Source: Yamagishiella unicocca (taxonomy: Eukaryota; Chlorophyta; Chlorophyceae; Chlamydomonadales; Volvocaceae). From it: 64,000 nt of DNA. A program made the position numbers and the translations under genes. The stretch's first letter is position 1, and each line of letters starts with the position of its first letter. The stretch spans positions 1,879,306 to 1,943,305 of the forward strand of contig BDSL01000008.1 of the NCBI GenBank assembly GCA_003116995.1, read 5' to 3'. Below the pieces are notes generated by a model, which ran no database searches, was not told the origin of the DNA, and saw only the letters and a list, made by a program, of their open reading frames with translations. Shown here piece after piece: positions 46,601-57,972 of this stretch.

Positions 46601-47241
46601 GCCGCACCTTATTAACATGAGCAGGTGCGCGCGCCGCCGCCGCCAGAGCCTGGGGGTTCAGCGGGGAGCAACAGTCGAGGCAGCGTTGTCGCCCGTTACG
46701 GTAAACGGGTAATAGTGTAGGCTGCAGGGGCGTGGACGGCAACCAGGTGTCGTGGCAGACGCAGCAGGGGCGCCCGTAAAGGCTCGAGCATGTAGCGACC
46801 TGTAGTAAGACCCAGGCGTCTTCACGGCATCTTTGTCTTCTCTGAGCACGCCCGTACCTCCCCCGCCTGGTGGTTCGCTGACTCGGTCGCTTGCTGGTGC
46901 CTCGGTGGCTCCCTCGCAGGGGCATGCAGTGCACCATGTACGTCAAGATGGCTCCCGGAGTGACGGCCGACGATCTGCGCGCCCACCTGGCCGCCACCTA
47001 CGAGGGCGAGCACTTCGCCCGCGTGCTGGCCAAGGGCGTCATGCCGCACACCCGCCACGTGCGCGGCAGCAACTTCTGCTTCATGAACGTCTTCCCCGAC
47101 CGCCTGACCGGCCGCGCCGTCATCATCTCCGTCATCGACAACCTGGTCAAGGGCGCCAGCGGGCAGGGCCTGCAGAACCTCAACCTAATGATGGGCTGGG
47201 ACGAGACTACCGCTCTGGGGCAGCTGGCCATGTTCCCGTAG
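43626..47241 (+). CDS. N-acetyl-gamma-glutamyl-phosphate reductase, chloroplast
   Basis: Seen: exons 43626-43703, 43935-44099, 44511-44636, 45393-45481, 45691-45844, 46047-46092, 46444-46624 and 46920-47241 join in phase for 386 residues. Exon 1 is a Ser/Arg/Ala-rich transit peptide. Then come the NADP-binding [36 protein letters not shown], the catalytic [10 protein letters not shown] with its Cys, KSGVSGAGR, the SHRHMPEI segment with its conserved His, and the C-terminal [30 protein letters not shown] split by no intron. Known: ArgC-type enzymes reduce N-acetylglutamyl phosphate to the semialdehyde in the plastid arginine pathway. All key residues are present and the length is normal, so this should be an active enzyme. 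It shares a short divergent upstream region with the HHL1-like gene. Confidence 0.96.
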
Positions 47242-48640
47242 GGGGACTGCCAATCTGCCATCTGGGGTGGGCCCGAGAAGGCGCTGATAGGAACAGGGAG
47301 GACTGCTGACGGGAGGGTTAGATATGTAATTGATACCCGGAAGAGCTGGTCCCCGAATAGCGCTGAAGTAAGGTCCGGAAGAGGGCGCGTCGGACACGTG
47401 CCTGCTGAAGCGCACGTCCAGCGCCTGACTCCATCTGAGGAGGATCACACGCGCAGAGAGGAAGCAGAGATGAGCGCTTGGGGCCCGCGTGGCTGGGATG
47501 TAGGCGCAAGCTTAATCAGTCGAAGCAGGGGACGGAAGAATGCGCGTTGGGGACGATAATAATGTCAGCGACGGGGCCACGGTGTTCTTACGCGCCGGAC
47601 CTCGCGACATACGTCCCGTGTACTAAGTCGGCCTGCGGGGCCAGAGGTTGTATACCAGAGCCAGACGAGCGACACGGGGCGCATCACGGCGCTACGTGCT
47701 TCGGCGTGGGCTTCCAGTACCAATATGGTGTCGCACGCGCATCACGCTGGTCGTCGCGATCCGATGTGGGCAGAGTGCATGATTAATTGAAGGTGTTGCT
47801 GTAGCAGCAGTGGAACGGTGTGAGGAAGGCCGGCAGGGTGTCGTGGTGGTGTGGGTGAGACTGGCTCTTCACGCCTGTCGCGTGCGTTTTATGATGGCGT
47901 TGGCAGGGCATTGCAGGAAATGACTCTAGGTGCGCATGGCACGCGCTCGATCTAATGGTCGGGACGTGGCATGCGTTCGAAGCTTGGGCGAGAAGGGAGC
48001 TCACGTACACAGCTGTGAAAGGACAGGCCGTGAAATAATCGGCCGTGTAATGGAGCAGGTGAAGTAACCCATTCGGCTTCCACCCACCTTCGAACCGTGC
48101 GCAAGCATCTTGCAAGGCTACTAGAGCAAACGCACCAAACTTAATGTCGTAGCATCATCATCACAGGAAACCAGCACCACTACCACCCCCACCGCCAACT
48201 CATCAATGGCCGACAGGCTGCGCTTGATCATTCAAAAGTAGATGGTCACGCGGGTGACGCGATCGATTAACGCACGGTATACCGCCATACCCGACGTGTG
48301 TACGCCGTTTTCTGCACGCACGAAGCGACTGTTGTACCACTGTGATCATGTACAGATGCGTACGCACCAGAAAGACAATTGGCGGGGATGCGCCAGGGAC
48401 GCATGGGTGACAAAGGGGTGACTTCGTGCGTGACAGCGCGTGCCCGCGATGACAAGGCATCGTGACAGAGAAATAGGCGTATAATTTGAAGCTGTCTATG
48501 GTAGTTCCGAGATTTTGCGTTGCATCGGCCGCACCAGAACCAGCTGCCAACGAGCAACCACCCGCTGCACGCACTTGAACAGCAGGTATCACAGTTTTGC
48601 GGTTGGCAGTAATATCCTTGACGTTCAGATACCTTTCGAA
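47242..48640. other. Intergenic region, no gene seen
   Basis: Holds the 3' region of ARGC and the upstream region of the next plus-strand gene. Frames of up to 144 codons show no domain and no consistent splice borders. Confidence 0.5.
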
Positions 48641-51600
48641 ATGGCCAGGGCCCGCGAGCCTTGGTTCGAGTACTTGCTTCGCAACAAAACGATACGCACA
48701 TTCCTCAGCAACTATGCTGAGCAGGACTGGCAGGAAGTCTCAAAGCTGACCCTGCTATATGGCATCATTAGCCTCAGTTTCCTGGACGGCAAAGCAATAA
48801 TTCCGCTCGAGAAGTTACGGGACATTGTCGCGTCTGGAGCCGCAGCGGTTACCGTGGAGGACGTTCTTCCTGGTCTAAATAATAAGCTTGAAGACCTAAG
48901 AACGCAGCTTGATGATGTGGCGCTCGATATCCAAAACGGCGAGGTGGGTTTCCTGTCAAACGAAGTCAAACCACTTACTGGCCGCTGTACGCGCGTATCA
49001 CACCTATCGAATGGAATACCCCAAAAAACCTTTTGTAGGTATCAAATGGAAGGACGGTTCATAAACAACCCAAACAAGTCGCCGTGACAGGTGTGGGACG
49101 CACAGTTAACACTTCGACAGTATGTGCAATGCGCCTACGCCTCGTGCCAACTCCTGCCTATTGCTTACAGCCCCACCCAGACCGGCGCCGGACCCGGGCC
49201 AGGTCAACGAGGAGCATAGGGCAGAGCTGGCTAGGGCCAACGTGAACCTAAGGCACGCGGAAAAATGGCTGCGCTACCAAGGTGCGCTAAGGACCCTCAT
49301 GCTAGGAAGCGGCCGGGCAAGGGAGTAGGTGCTGACATCACCTTTGCCTGCATTAACCCTTAAACGCTTAGGGGCAGCGAGTTCCAGGGCCGTACCCATG
49401 CACAGCCGGCGGGTTGCGAGGCGCTGTATCACATGCTCGGACACATGTAGTCACAAAGTACGGCGCTCCTGTCGTATGTGGAGCAGGACGCGGCCTGGCT
49501 ATCGCCCCCCAGCAGATGCCGGTCAAGGTGCTCGACAAAGCCGTCAAGGCGGTGGTTGCGGAGCGGGCCATCAGCCCCAGCGCCCTCCCACCATCGGAAT
49601 GGCGCCACGGCGAGCCGCGTCGAACTTATTCGCCACCTGGCAAGAAGCGGAGCCCCGTGCTCCCAGGTAGGGCCGCGCCCCGGGCTGGGATGTGGAAGGT
49701 GGGGGGGTAAGGCCGGGCTACACTAGAGATTTCAATCGAACAGTAGTTTATCTCTGTAAAACTACCCCTTCGGGATATTCCCCCGCAAGGAACACTACTT
49801 TAACAGAGGAGGTCGTGTCCGAGGTCATAGCAGCGCGCGTAGCTCTGGCGCGCTGAGTCCGGGCGGCTGCGCCTCCACGGCTCTCCCGCGCTGCACTGCG
49901 CCACCGGGCACCAGGGCTAGCAGCACCAGGGCTAGCAGCACCCAGATGGCACTCATGGGCGGTGGGGGACCAAGCGCAGTGCCGCTGCGCACAACTTCCA
50001 GCCAGCCAGCCCCACACCTCCTCCAGTACGTCACCGCCGCTCACTCCCTACTCCCACCTACCTGGGACCTCCTCCGTGCCGTCCAGGTGACGGACTGGCC
50101 GGTGCGGAGTACCCCTCCTGGTGGGGCGACGGGCAGGAGTGGCAGAGCGGGGGCGGCGAGCAGCAGGGCGCTGGGGCCCGCTCCCACTCCGCGCCTCGCG
50201 CCAGCCGCCGGGCGCCCCGCCTGGCGTACTCAGTCCAGCTGGCGCCGGGCCAGGTACCGTTAGTTTTATGGGCTGTTCCTTCATACTGGGGCCCCGGCGG
50301 GGGACGGGTTGCGATGGTGCTTGAGCTGCTACAGTGCGGACCGGGGAGTGATGGGGGGTGGGCCCTGTGCTGTGGGTGGCCTTACTCCCCAGGGGCTGGT
50401 GGGGGTGCGGTGCGGTCCCATCACAGCCCGCCCCGGTCTGCGTGTCCACGCACCCACGGGTCCCGCGTCCACGGGTCTTCCTCGCAACCCCGGTCTACAC
50501 GCGGTCACCCGCGTCTTCTTCCCTCCCCCGCACCCCGTGTGTTTACGTCGCGCCATTGCCACCCCTTGCGCAACAAACCCCCAGCCCCTGTGGCAGAACG
50601 ACCTGGTCACCGCTCGTTACCTGGACGTGCCCAGCACCGGCTACGGTCGGTCGTCATCGCCGCGGGTGCCGCCGCAGTACATGCCGCCGCCGCCACAGCA
50701 GCAGCAGCAGCCTGGCTATGGTCCGGGCAACCAGTACCTCACGATGAGGGGAGGCGGAGGAGGCTGGTCACCGCAGGCGCCTTCTCCGGCGGCCTTCCAG
50801 GCGCCGTACGGCGTGGGTGACCCGTACGGCACTGGCGGGGAGGCCGCTGCCGGTCCGCAGTTGTACGTGGCGCACCCGTCCGGTACCATGGTGCCCGTCA
50901 ACATGGCGCCGAGGGGGCAGTCAGCGCACCAACAGCAGCACCACCACCAACAGCAGCAGCCACAACAACAGCTACAGCAGCAACAGCAGCAGCAGCAAAA
51001 CAGCGGTGGTAGGCCAGAATGGAAGGTGATTGGGGAGGAAGGGGTAGCTATGGTGTATGTTGCTGGGGAGCCGACAGCGCAGATGCCTTGTGCAGCCATG
51101 TGTGCACCGCGGTGCCACGAGGGACTGGTGGGGGTGTCATGTTGGGCCAGTCGTGGAAGCTGCGGGGCCTGTGTTGGAAGCACGGACTGGGGTTTCCGCG
51201 GCTTCCATGGCATCAAGCGCCGCCGCTTGCACGCGGGCCGGATGGCCCCTTCCCCCCCTGGATTTCCGCCGTCCCCTTAAAGCTCCCTGACAACTTGGCC
51301 GCCTCGCTTGCGCTGCTGCCCGCGTCACGTCCCCAGCTTCGCCGCCAACAGGCGCACGTACCTGGGCCTGGCTCTATCTCTCCCTATCCCAACCCCATCT
51401 CTCGACTATCCCACACGCACAGAGCCGGGTTCATTGTGTGCCGTCTCCCTGGCCCCTGCTGCAGCTCATCAGCACCGCCAAGGGAGCCAAGTCCCGCATA
51501 CGCGAGCAGGTGCAGGCGGACAGGGCGGCGGCGCGGACTCGGAGCGAGGCGAGGCAGCGCGCGGTGGAGGCGGCGGTGGCGGGCGGATCGACGCAGCAGC

Positions 51601-53989
51601 GCCCGCAGGTAAGCAGACCCGCTGCTGCCTGCTAGCCGCAACCCACACGCACAGCAATAAGTCCGTGTTTCCAGTACTGGTGGGGCACAGCCTCGACGCG
51701 CAGGGGACAAGTAGAGTGGAGTAGTGGCGCTAGCTTAGCTTGTGGACCGAGGCCAGGTCCCGAGGCACGAGGTTATTGCCGCCGCGGCGGCCTTACCACG
51801 CCTGTCTTTTCTTCACCCGTTGTCGTGCCACCATCCCGCCCCACCATCACCATCCCACACCACTATCACCACCATGACCACCACCACGACCACCACCACC
51901 ATCACCACCACCATGACCACCACCATGACCACCACCATGACCACCACCATCACCACCATCACCACCATCACCATCACCACCATCACCATCACCACCATCA
52001 CCACCACCATCACCATCATCACCATCACCACCATCACCACCATCACCACCATCACCACCATCACCACCATCACCACCATCACCACCACCACCATCACCAC
52101 CATCACCATCACCACCATCACCACCATCACCACCATCATCACCACCACCATCACCACCATCACCATCACCACCACCACCATCACCATCACCACCATCACC
52201 ACCATCACCACCATCACCACCATCATCACCACCATCACCACCATCACCATCACCACCATCACCATCACCACCATCACCATCACCACCATCATCACCACCA
52301 TCACCATCACCACCATCACCACCATCACCACCACCATCACCATCATCACCACCATCACCACCACCATCACCACCATCACCACCACCACCATCACCACCAT
52401 CACCACCACCATCACCACCACCATCACCACCACCATCACCACCATCACCACCACCACCATCACCACCATCACCATCACCATCACCACCCGCCGCAGGACT
52501 GGCCTCGCTCCGCCACCAGCGCCTCGCCCACGTCCGCCAGCCGCCACTCGGCAAGCGGCCCCTCCGACATCGCGGACAGCCTGGCGTCCAACCCTTACAC
52601 CGCCTGGTTCATCACTCCCGAGCAGCAGCAACAACAACAACAGCCAGCAGCTGCAGCTGCGCAGCAGCAGCGGTCAGCGTCGCGGGAGAGGCCCGGCCAG
52701 CAGCGCGGAATGGAGTGGATGACGGCACTGGCGCCGGGAGGCGCGGCAGCGCCGCCGGGGCTCCAGCCTCTGCGCGTTCAGGTCGACGCGGCCGGCGACG
52801 CGGCTGCGCTGCACCCTTTCAGCCCGGCGGCAGCGGCCTCCCGCTCCGCCGGCTTCAGCGACACAATGCGCCGGGGGCAGGAGCTGTACCACGACCTTGG
52901 CGACAGCGGCGCCACGACACCTGCCTCGCCGCCGTCGCCGCCGCCTGCAGGGAGCGCCTTCTACCCCCGGAGCCCCCTCCCACGCTACGATCCCGGCCAG
53001 GGGCTGCCGCGAGGAGGCAGTCCTGGCTACCCGCCTATCGCTCCGGCAGCCTTCGCGCCGCCGTACCCCCCGTACGGCGGCCGACAAAATGAAGGCCCGG
53101 GTCCCTACCAGAAGCGGGTGGCGTGGGCGGATGGCCAGCAAGCGCCTGCAGCTCCCAGCTGGCTCAGTGGTCCCTCCTGGGGCGGCCCTTGGCAACATCA
53201 GCAGCAGCAGGCGCCGCAGCAGCCGCAGCAGCAACCGCAGCAGCAATACCCTGGCTGGGGCGGCCCTTGGCAGCAGCAGCAGCCGCAATATCCTGGCTGG
53301 GCCGGGAAGTTTGAGAGCGTCAATGGCCGCGCTTGGGGCGCGAGCGTGGATCCGGGGTGGCTCGGGGTCGGTGCAGCAGCACCCCCTCGCCCTCAGCTCA
53401 GCCCGCGCGAGGAGGCACTCCGGGTGAGCTCCGTCAGGAGTAGAAGCGGTGGCGGGCTTGGGATTACTGGTTATGTACTGGGCAATGCTGCGCACGCTTT
53501 GCCACAGACGGTTTGGGATGGCCGGGGGAGGAGCCCCGCTGGGTGGGTGGTGGATGGTGGAGAGGAAACCCGTGGTGCGACACAAAAGAGGCTCAAGGCT
53601 GCCTGACGGGTTAGGGGGTGGCTGGAGGGGACATAGGAGAACGAGGAAATATTACCAGCGGGTGGAATTGGGGGCCAGGTGGGCTCCAGGGCGCAGACCG
53701 GTATGCGCAACAGGTCGCCCAGCCAGTTCTGAGGGGCCACGCCGTTCTGAGGCCACCTCGCCCCGCCCCATGGGCATCGCGTAATGCCTTACCCGCACCT
53801 CCCCCACCCCTTCCCGCTGCCCCGTCCTGACACCCCTTCCCGCTGCCCCGTCCTGACACCCCGTCCTGACACCCCGTCCTGCTGCCCCGTCCCGCCGCCC
53901 CGTCCCGCCGCCAGGATGTGCGCCCCGAGGTGGTGAAGTTCTCCAGGGCGTGGGTGGGCGACTTCGGCCATCTGCAGCAACCGCGGTAG
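48641..53989 (+). CDS. Unidentified Gln/Pro-rich protein with conserved helical N-terminus
   Basis: Seen: exons 48641-48943, 49203-49281, about 49396-49666, 50087-50253, 50597-51025, 51465-51608, 52497-53423 and 53915-53989 join in phase (third exon start uncertain), about 790 residues. The N-terminal 130 residues are compact and helical (PWFEYLLRNKTIRTFLSNY, EVSKLTLLYGIISLSFLDG, coiled-coil-like ANVNLRHAEKWLRYQ). The middle is disordered, rich in Gln, Pro, Gly and Tyr (PQYMPPPPQQQQQPGYGPG). A basic helical exon follows (GAKSRIREQVQADRAAARTR), then repeated PGWGGPWQQQ motifs, and the end reads EVVKFSRAWVGDFGHLQQPR. I do not recognise the family. A GT at the stop codon could splice to 54096 and replace the last residue(s) by a membrane-spanning tail; this is speculative. 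Confidence 0.68.
50462..50502 (-). repeat. Partial copy of the dispersed ~80-bp element
   Basis: The reverse strand reads GCGAGGAAGACCCGTGGACG, matching the first part of the element in introns further right. Only this part is recognisable. It lies in the intron 50254-50596. Confidence 0.45.
51835..52490. repeat. ~650-bp (CAC/CAT) trinucleotide tract at an intron end
   Basis: Long mixture of CAC, CAT and ATC triplets occupying the 3' part of the intron 51609-52496 and ending just before the acceptor CCGCCGCAG. It opens all plus-strand frames (polyHis, Thr/Ile and others) and creates a spurious 593-codon frame. The exon after the AG starts in phase with the previous exon, so the tract is best read as intronic. 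Confidence 0.9.
53806..53912. repeat. Short C-rich minisatellite in the last intron of the Gln-rich gene
   Basis: Repeats of CCCCGTCCTGACA and CCTTCCCGCTG type in the intron 53424-53914. They run up to the acceptor of the final exon. Confidence 0.8.
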
Positions 53990-54196
53990 GCGGGCGGAGC
54001 AGGGCAAGCGGGGGCGTGGGAGCAGACCGTAGCGGGCGCGGGATGGCGCAACTGGGGTCTTGAGGGGGGGTGTGGGGCGGGATGGGGGCCCGCAGGAGGG
54101 ACAGATTGCGGGGCCTGGAGCTCGCAGAGCTCCTCCTCCTCTTCCTCCTCATCGCCACCGTCACCTTCATCCTCATATTACTTAACGACGCCGCGG

Positions 54197-55021
54197 ATGC
54201 ACCGCATCTTGGTTCGAAACGCCCCTGCGCGTCTCCCCTGCCTCGCCCCGATCCCGGCGCGGCGACCTGACTCGACGCCCCGCGCTGCCAGGCCGGGCAG
54301 CGCCCTCCCCCCGGCGTACCAGGAAGCGCAGGGCGACGGGGGTCGAGGCGGAGGCGGCTGGATGGGAGCCGCGGGTGAGGCTGCAGCGGCCGCACCAGCA
54401 GCCCGACAACGAGCTGTCGGGGTGAGGGCGCAAGGCAGCTCGGCTCCAGGTGGCGACGGGTCCCGCCCTGGCTCCAACGGCGGCATTCCCGCAAGCGGGG
54501 GAGCCGCTGCCGCCGCCGGCAGCAGCGGCGGCGGCGGCGCTGTGGCCGAGCAGCGGCAGCAGGCGCGGCAAGAGGCTCCAGCGGCTCTCGCTATTGCTGA
54601 CGCCCTCCTGGCAGCAGCGGCGTCCAGGGAGGGGCGGCCCCAGTACGGTGAAGAGCAGCAGCCGCAACGAGGGAGGGGCGAGGCCCCGGCACCTACTGGT
54701 AGCGGGCAAGGTAGCGCCGCCGCGGCTGCAGTAAGGGATGCCGTGGACGAGTTTGAAGGGGGCCGCGGTGGCAGGGAAGGTGCAGGCGAGGCACGAGACA
54801 ACGTGTTTACGGAAGCTGCGGACGCGCGGGCCTGGGGCCGGGTGATGGGGCAAGTGAGCAGGCTGGTCAACACACCGGAGCTGGAGCTGGGGGCCGGCTG
54901 GATGGGGTCAGAGGGGGCGGCCGGGCAGGGTGACGCGCTCGGAACGGGGGTTGGGGTTGAGGGTGGGCGGTGGGATTTTGACACTATTACCGTCACGCCG
55001 TCCAGCTTGACGTACCAGTAG
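54197..55021 (+). CDS. Uncertain open frame, Ala/Gly/Gln-rich
   Basis: A 274-codon plus frame ends at TAG 55019-55021, and the reverse strand is also open over most of the region. The plus frame has strongly biased composition in its first half. Its end is more protein-like (DNVFTEAADARAWGRVMGQVSRLVNTPELELGAGW). No domain recognised and no start or upstream exon can be fixed. It may be a small separate gene, an alternative end of the preceding gene, or non-coding. Confidence 0.3.
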   Translation: MHRILVRNAPARLPCLAPIPARRPDSTPRAARPGSALPPAYQEAQGDGGRGGGGWMGAAGEAAAAAPAARQRAVGVRAQGSSAPGGDGSRPGSNGGIPASGGAAAAAGSSGGGGAVAEQRQQARQEAPAALAIADALLAAAASREGRPQYGEEQQPQRGRGEAPAPTGSGQGSAAAAAVRDAVDEFEGGRGGREGAGEARDNVFTEAADARAWGRVMGQVSRLVNTPELELGAGWMGSEGAAGQGDALGTGVGVEGGRWDFDTITVTPSSLTYQ

Positions 55022-55284
55022 GCCCGAACTCGTACGGCGCTCATGTCATGTTTTAATAAGACATGTTCACCGGATTACTATATTGAGGCGCGGTTGTTGA
55101 TATTGGCGATCGAATTTCACCCTTGCGTACCGTAAGCTTTGTAAGCAAACGGTGCACCGACATCGGCGGTTTGCCTCGTCCTAATCAGCTTTTAGGCACA
55201 TCTATCCTTGAAACATACACATTTCAACGCCTTCAATTCAACCGCCACAAATCGAGCTGTCGATTTACTTGCACGATCGACGAC

Positions 55285-56637
55285 ATGGCCACCGCGCCGC
55301 CCAGGACTGACTCCACCCGCAAGGCGGCCGTTTCTTTCACCGGCGGAAAGGACTCCATGACCGTCCTACATCTGATCCGAGCGCCTGAACTGGCGCTTCA
55401 GGCCAGTGCGAACTGGGACAACGAGGCATGGCGGGCGGACGTCCGCGAGCGGCTGGCTCAGGTCGCTGGTTGCGAAGTCACCTTGTTGGTGACCTTCGTT
55501 CCCGCGGGAGCCAAGCAGTCGTTCAAGGCGCACCCACTTGAAGTGGTGGAGCTGCAGGCGGGTAGTCTGGGGCCGTTCCGGGTTTTCTTCCTACCCGCCC
55601 GGTGTAAAAAAGCCCACAAAGCAAAAGAGCGCGCGCGATGCAGCTGAGGCGGAATCCCCCGCGACCTGCTGAATCGGACAGAGCACGGCTTGACCTGTAA
55701 GCAGCTCTCCCGGCTTCGCAGCTTCTTGCCAAACGTCCCACGGCGGCAAAACCGCTATATTTCCGGTCCCTAGTCCGTTCGCCTCTGCAACGGAGCCTCA
55801 CGAAGGGCTGCCGCCGCTCCTTACCCCTCAACCCAGCAGGCTCGCGCGCTGGGCTTGCCGCACCTGGTGATGGAGGTGGGCGCCACCCCTACCTTCCTGG
55901 ACAGCTACCGGGACAACATCACCCGCCTGAGGGAGCAGCACGGGGTGCAGGTGCTGGCCACCGGGGACATGCTGGACGTCTGCAGCTCCTTCATGCCGCG
56001 TGCCGCTGCCGGCACGGGCGTGGAGCTGCTGAGCCCGCTGTGGGGCGTGGAGCGGGGGCTGCTGCTGGAGCTGGTGTGGGCGTACGGCATGAGCCCGCTG
56101 ATCACGTGCGTCAATACCACCAAGTTTGTGGCCAAGACGAAGGACGCGGCAGGGAGCTCGGGGGATGCGAAGCTGGGGGAAGGTGGTGGTGGTGGTGGTG
56201 GTGGTGGTGCTGAGGCGGGCAGGACCACAGCGGGAGGGGGGGTGAGCACTGGGAGCGGTGCAGCAGCGAATGGTACGACCGACGCTGCGGCTGCGTCGTC
56301 GACGGAAACCGATTCCGCGGAGCGTAAGCTGGCTTGTGGAGTAGCGGCGGAAGGGACGAGCGCAGAAGAAGGCCCTTCAGGCTCCGAAACCAGCCGTGAC
56401 GGCGGCGGCGGCCTTCTCCTCCTCGGCCAGACCCTCGACCGGCGCCTACACACCGAGGTGCTGCTGCCCGCCGTACGCATGTACGGCGTGGACGAGTGCG
56501 GCGAGTGGGGCGAGTACCACACGATGGTGACGCACAGCCGCCTCTTCTCAGCGCCGCTGGTGATGTCCCACGAGCGCAAGCAGGAGGGCGACTACGCCTT
56601 CTTGGCGGTGACGAGTGCAGAGCTGCTGCAGCGGTAG
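55285..56637 (+). CDS. Diphthine-ammonia ligase (DPH6-type, ATP_bind_4 family)
   Basis: Seen: exons 55285-55557 and 55840-56637 encode 356 residues. The start at ATG 55285 places the PP-loop SFTGGKDSM close to the N-terminus, as in the family. Exon 1 ends ...HPLEVVELQ and exon 2 begins ARALGLPHLV, restoring the expected HP...LQA-ALGLP motif; this requires a GC-AG intron. Later motifs are ATGDMLDVCSS, a LSPLWGVERGLLLEL variant of the PLW segment, LGQTLDRRL and DECGEWGEYHTMV, the family's C-terminal signature. Known: DPH6 uses ATP and ammonium to amidate diphthine on elongation factor 2 in the cytosol. A Gly/Ala/Ser-rich insert of about 80 residues, including poly-Gly, splits the domain and is probably a loop. 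There is no transit peptide. Confidence 0.87.
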
Positions 56638-57972
56638 CAGCGCTGCCGCAGACCGCAGTCCGGGCGGGCCAGACGCAACCGCCTCGCCAATCTCTTTCGT
56701 CTCGCCTCAGATCACGACCGCACGCGCTCTTATTTAGGCTGTGCAGCTGGGCGTGTGGTCTTCGACCGAGCGCTTCGTTTGACACGCGCGCACCAGCCAG
56801 CACCAGCGCACAACGCCTGTTGGTGTCTCTGCGCGCGTGTTGTAAAGGATTTTTGCTTCTTCCCACGTCTTTCCTTACGGTGGCTGCTTGTTTATGCCTT
56901 CTATTTTTGTTCACATATTTATGCCGTGGTGTAATGTAAGCGTTTATAGTCCTGTTGACGGCCCCCAGATGACGGTCCCCTTGGAGGCGGTTCGGAGAGG
57001 AAACCGAGGGCCGTTACAGGAGCGTCGTGTTTTCAGGCAGTTGGGTGTGGTACTACGTACGGAGGTTGTACGGACGTGTACGTGGGGCTTATGAGACCCA
57101 AGGTTTATGTCTGATATGCATGTGGATGTACAGGTGGACAGGTGGACTGGGTGACTGCAGCAATTGCCTCGACTGCACCAATGAGGCGAGATGCGGTCGC
57201 TCGCATCTCTCACCCCTCACCCCGACCAACCACCACAACGCGCGCGTGAAATAGCGTTGCGGCAGTACGGCAACCTAGCATGCACCCTATCGCTCGCCGT
57301 TCACCGATTCAGCAATGAAAGAGTCATTAGTGCGGTGTTCTGGATTCCGCCACCAACCCCGCCTGGCCTAGCGGGTTTAGAACTCCCGCCAACACAATAC
57401 CCGCAGCCGCGTTACCCCTCCCAACCCACACTAGTACAGTCAGCCAGCAGCTAGGGGCGGAGGGGGCGACGTACCATCACTCCACCAGCCGCCAAACGCA
57501 CGCCATTAATACCCACAACACCGTAACCGTTACAACAAGCACCGAGTTGCTCTACATCGCACGCATGCTTGCAAAAGCTCCGGCAGCCCTTATTGCCACC
57601 ATCCCAGAGATAAGGCATTCCAACTGCCGTCGTACCACCGTTCAACGACAACCAACCACCGTTAAGACCTACCTACTCGTCCCTTCAGGCGAATCGACGC
57701 GGCTGCCGCACTCGCACCCAACCACACGAGCGCGCCCCCCCCCGCCGTCAACTCCAGGTGTACGGTATTGCTCCTGTAGCGGAACCCGATGTACCCCGCG
57801 GTTCGCGCACCTCGCCTTGCAACACGAACAACAGAATAACAAGAAAAAGGCCTCCTGCCCATTCCACCCATCATGCACCAATTCCTTGCAACCACCACCA
57901 CCGGCACCACCACCACCACCACCGTAGGTGGATCGGTGGGTCCGTCAGCCGCCAGGCCGGCCCCTGCCCGCC
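56638..57972. other. Convergent intergenic region with likely poly(A) signals
   Basis: Between the DPH6-type gene (plus) and the EF-hand gene (minus). TGTAATGTAAG at 56931-56941 contains two overlapping TGTAA copies, the volvocine poly(A) signal, about 290 bp after the DPH6 stop. No gene is supported in the rest. Confidence 0.5.

Noticed and set aside
51825..53606. 593-codon frame with more than 200 consecutive His/Asp-His residues
   Set aside because: The repeat is open in all frames; splice borders place exon start at 52497 and donor at 53423, so the frame is a mixture of intron and one true exon.
54178..55044. 288-codon minus frame opposite 54197-55021
   Set aside because: Highly Pro/Ala/Ser-rich shadow; no start context, motif or splice support. 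The plus frame is somewhat more protein-like but also uncertain.
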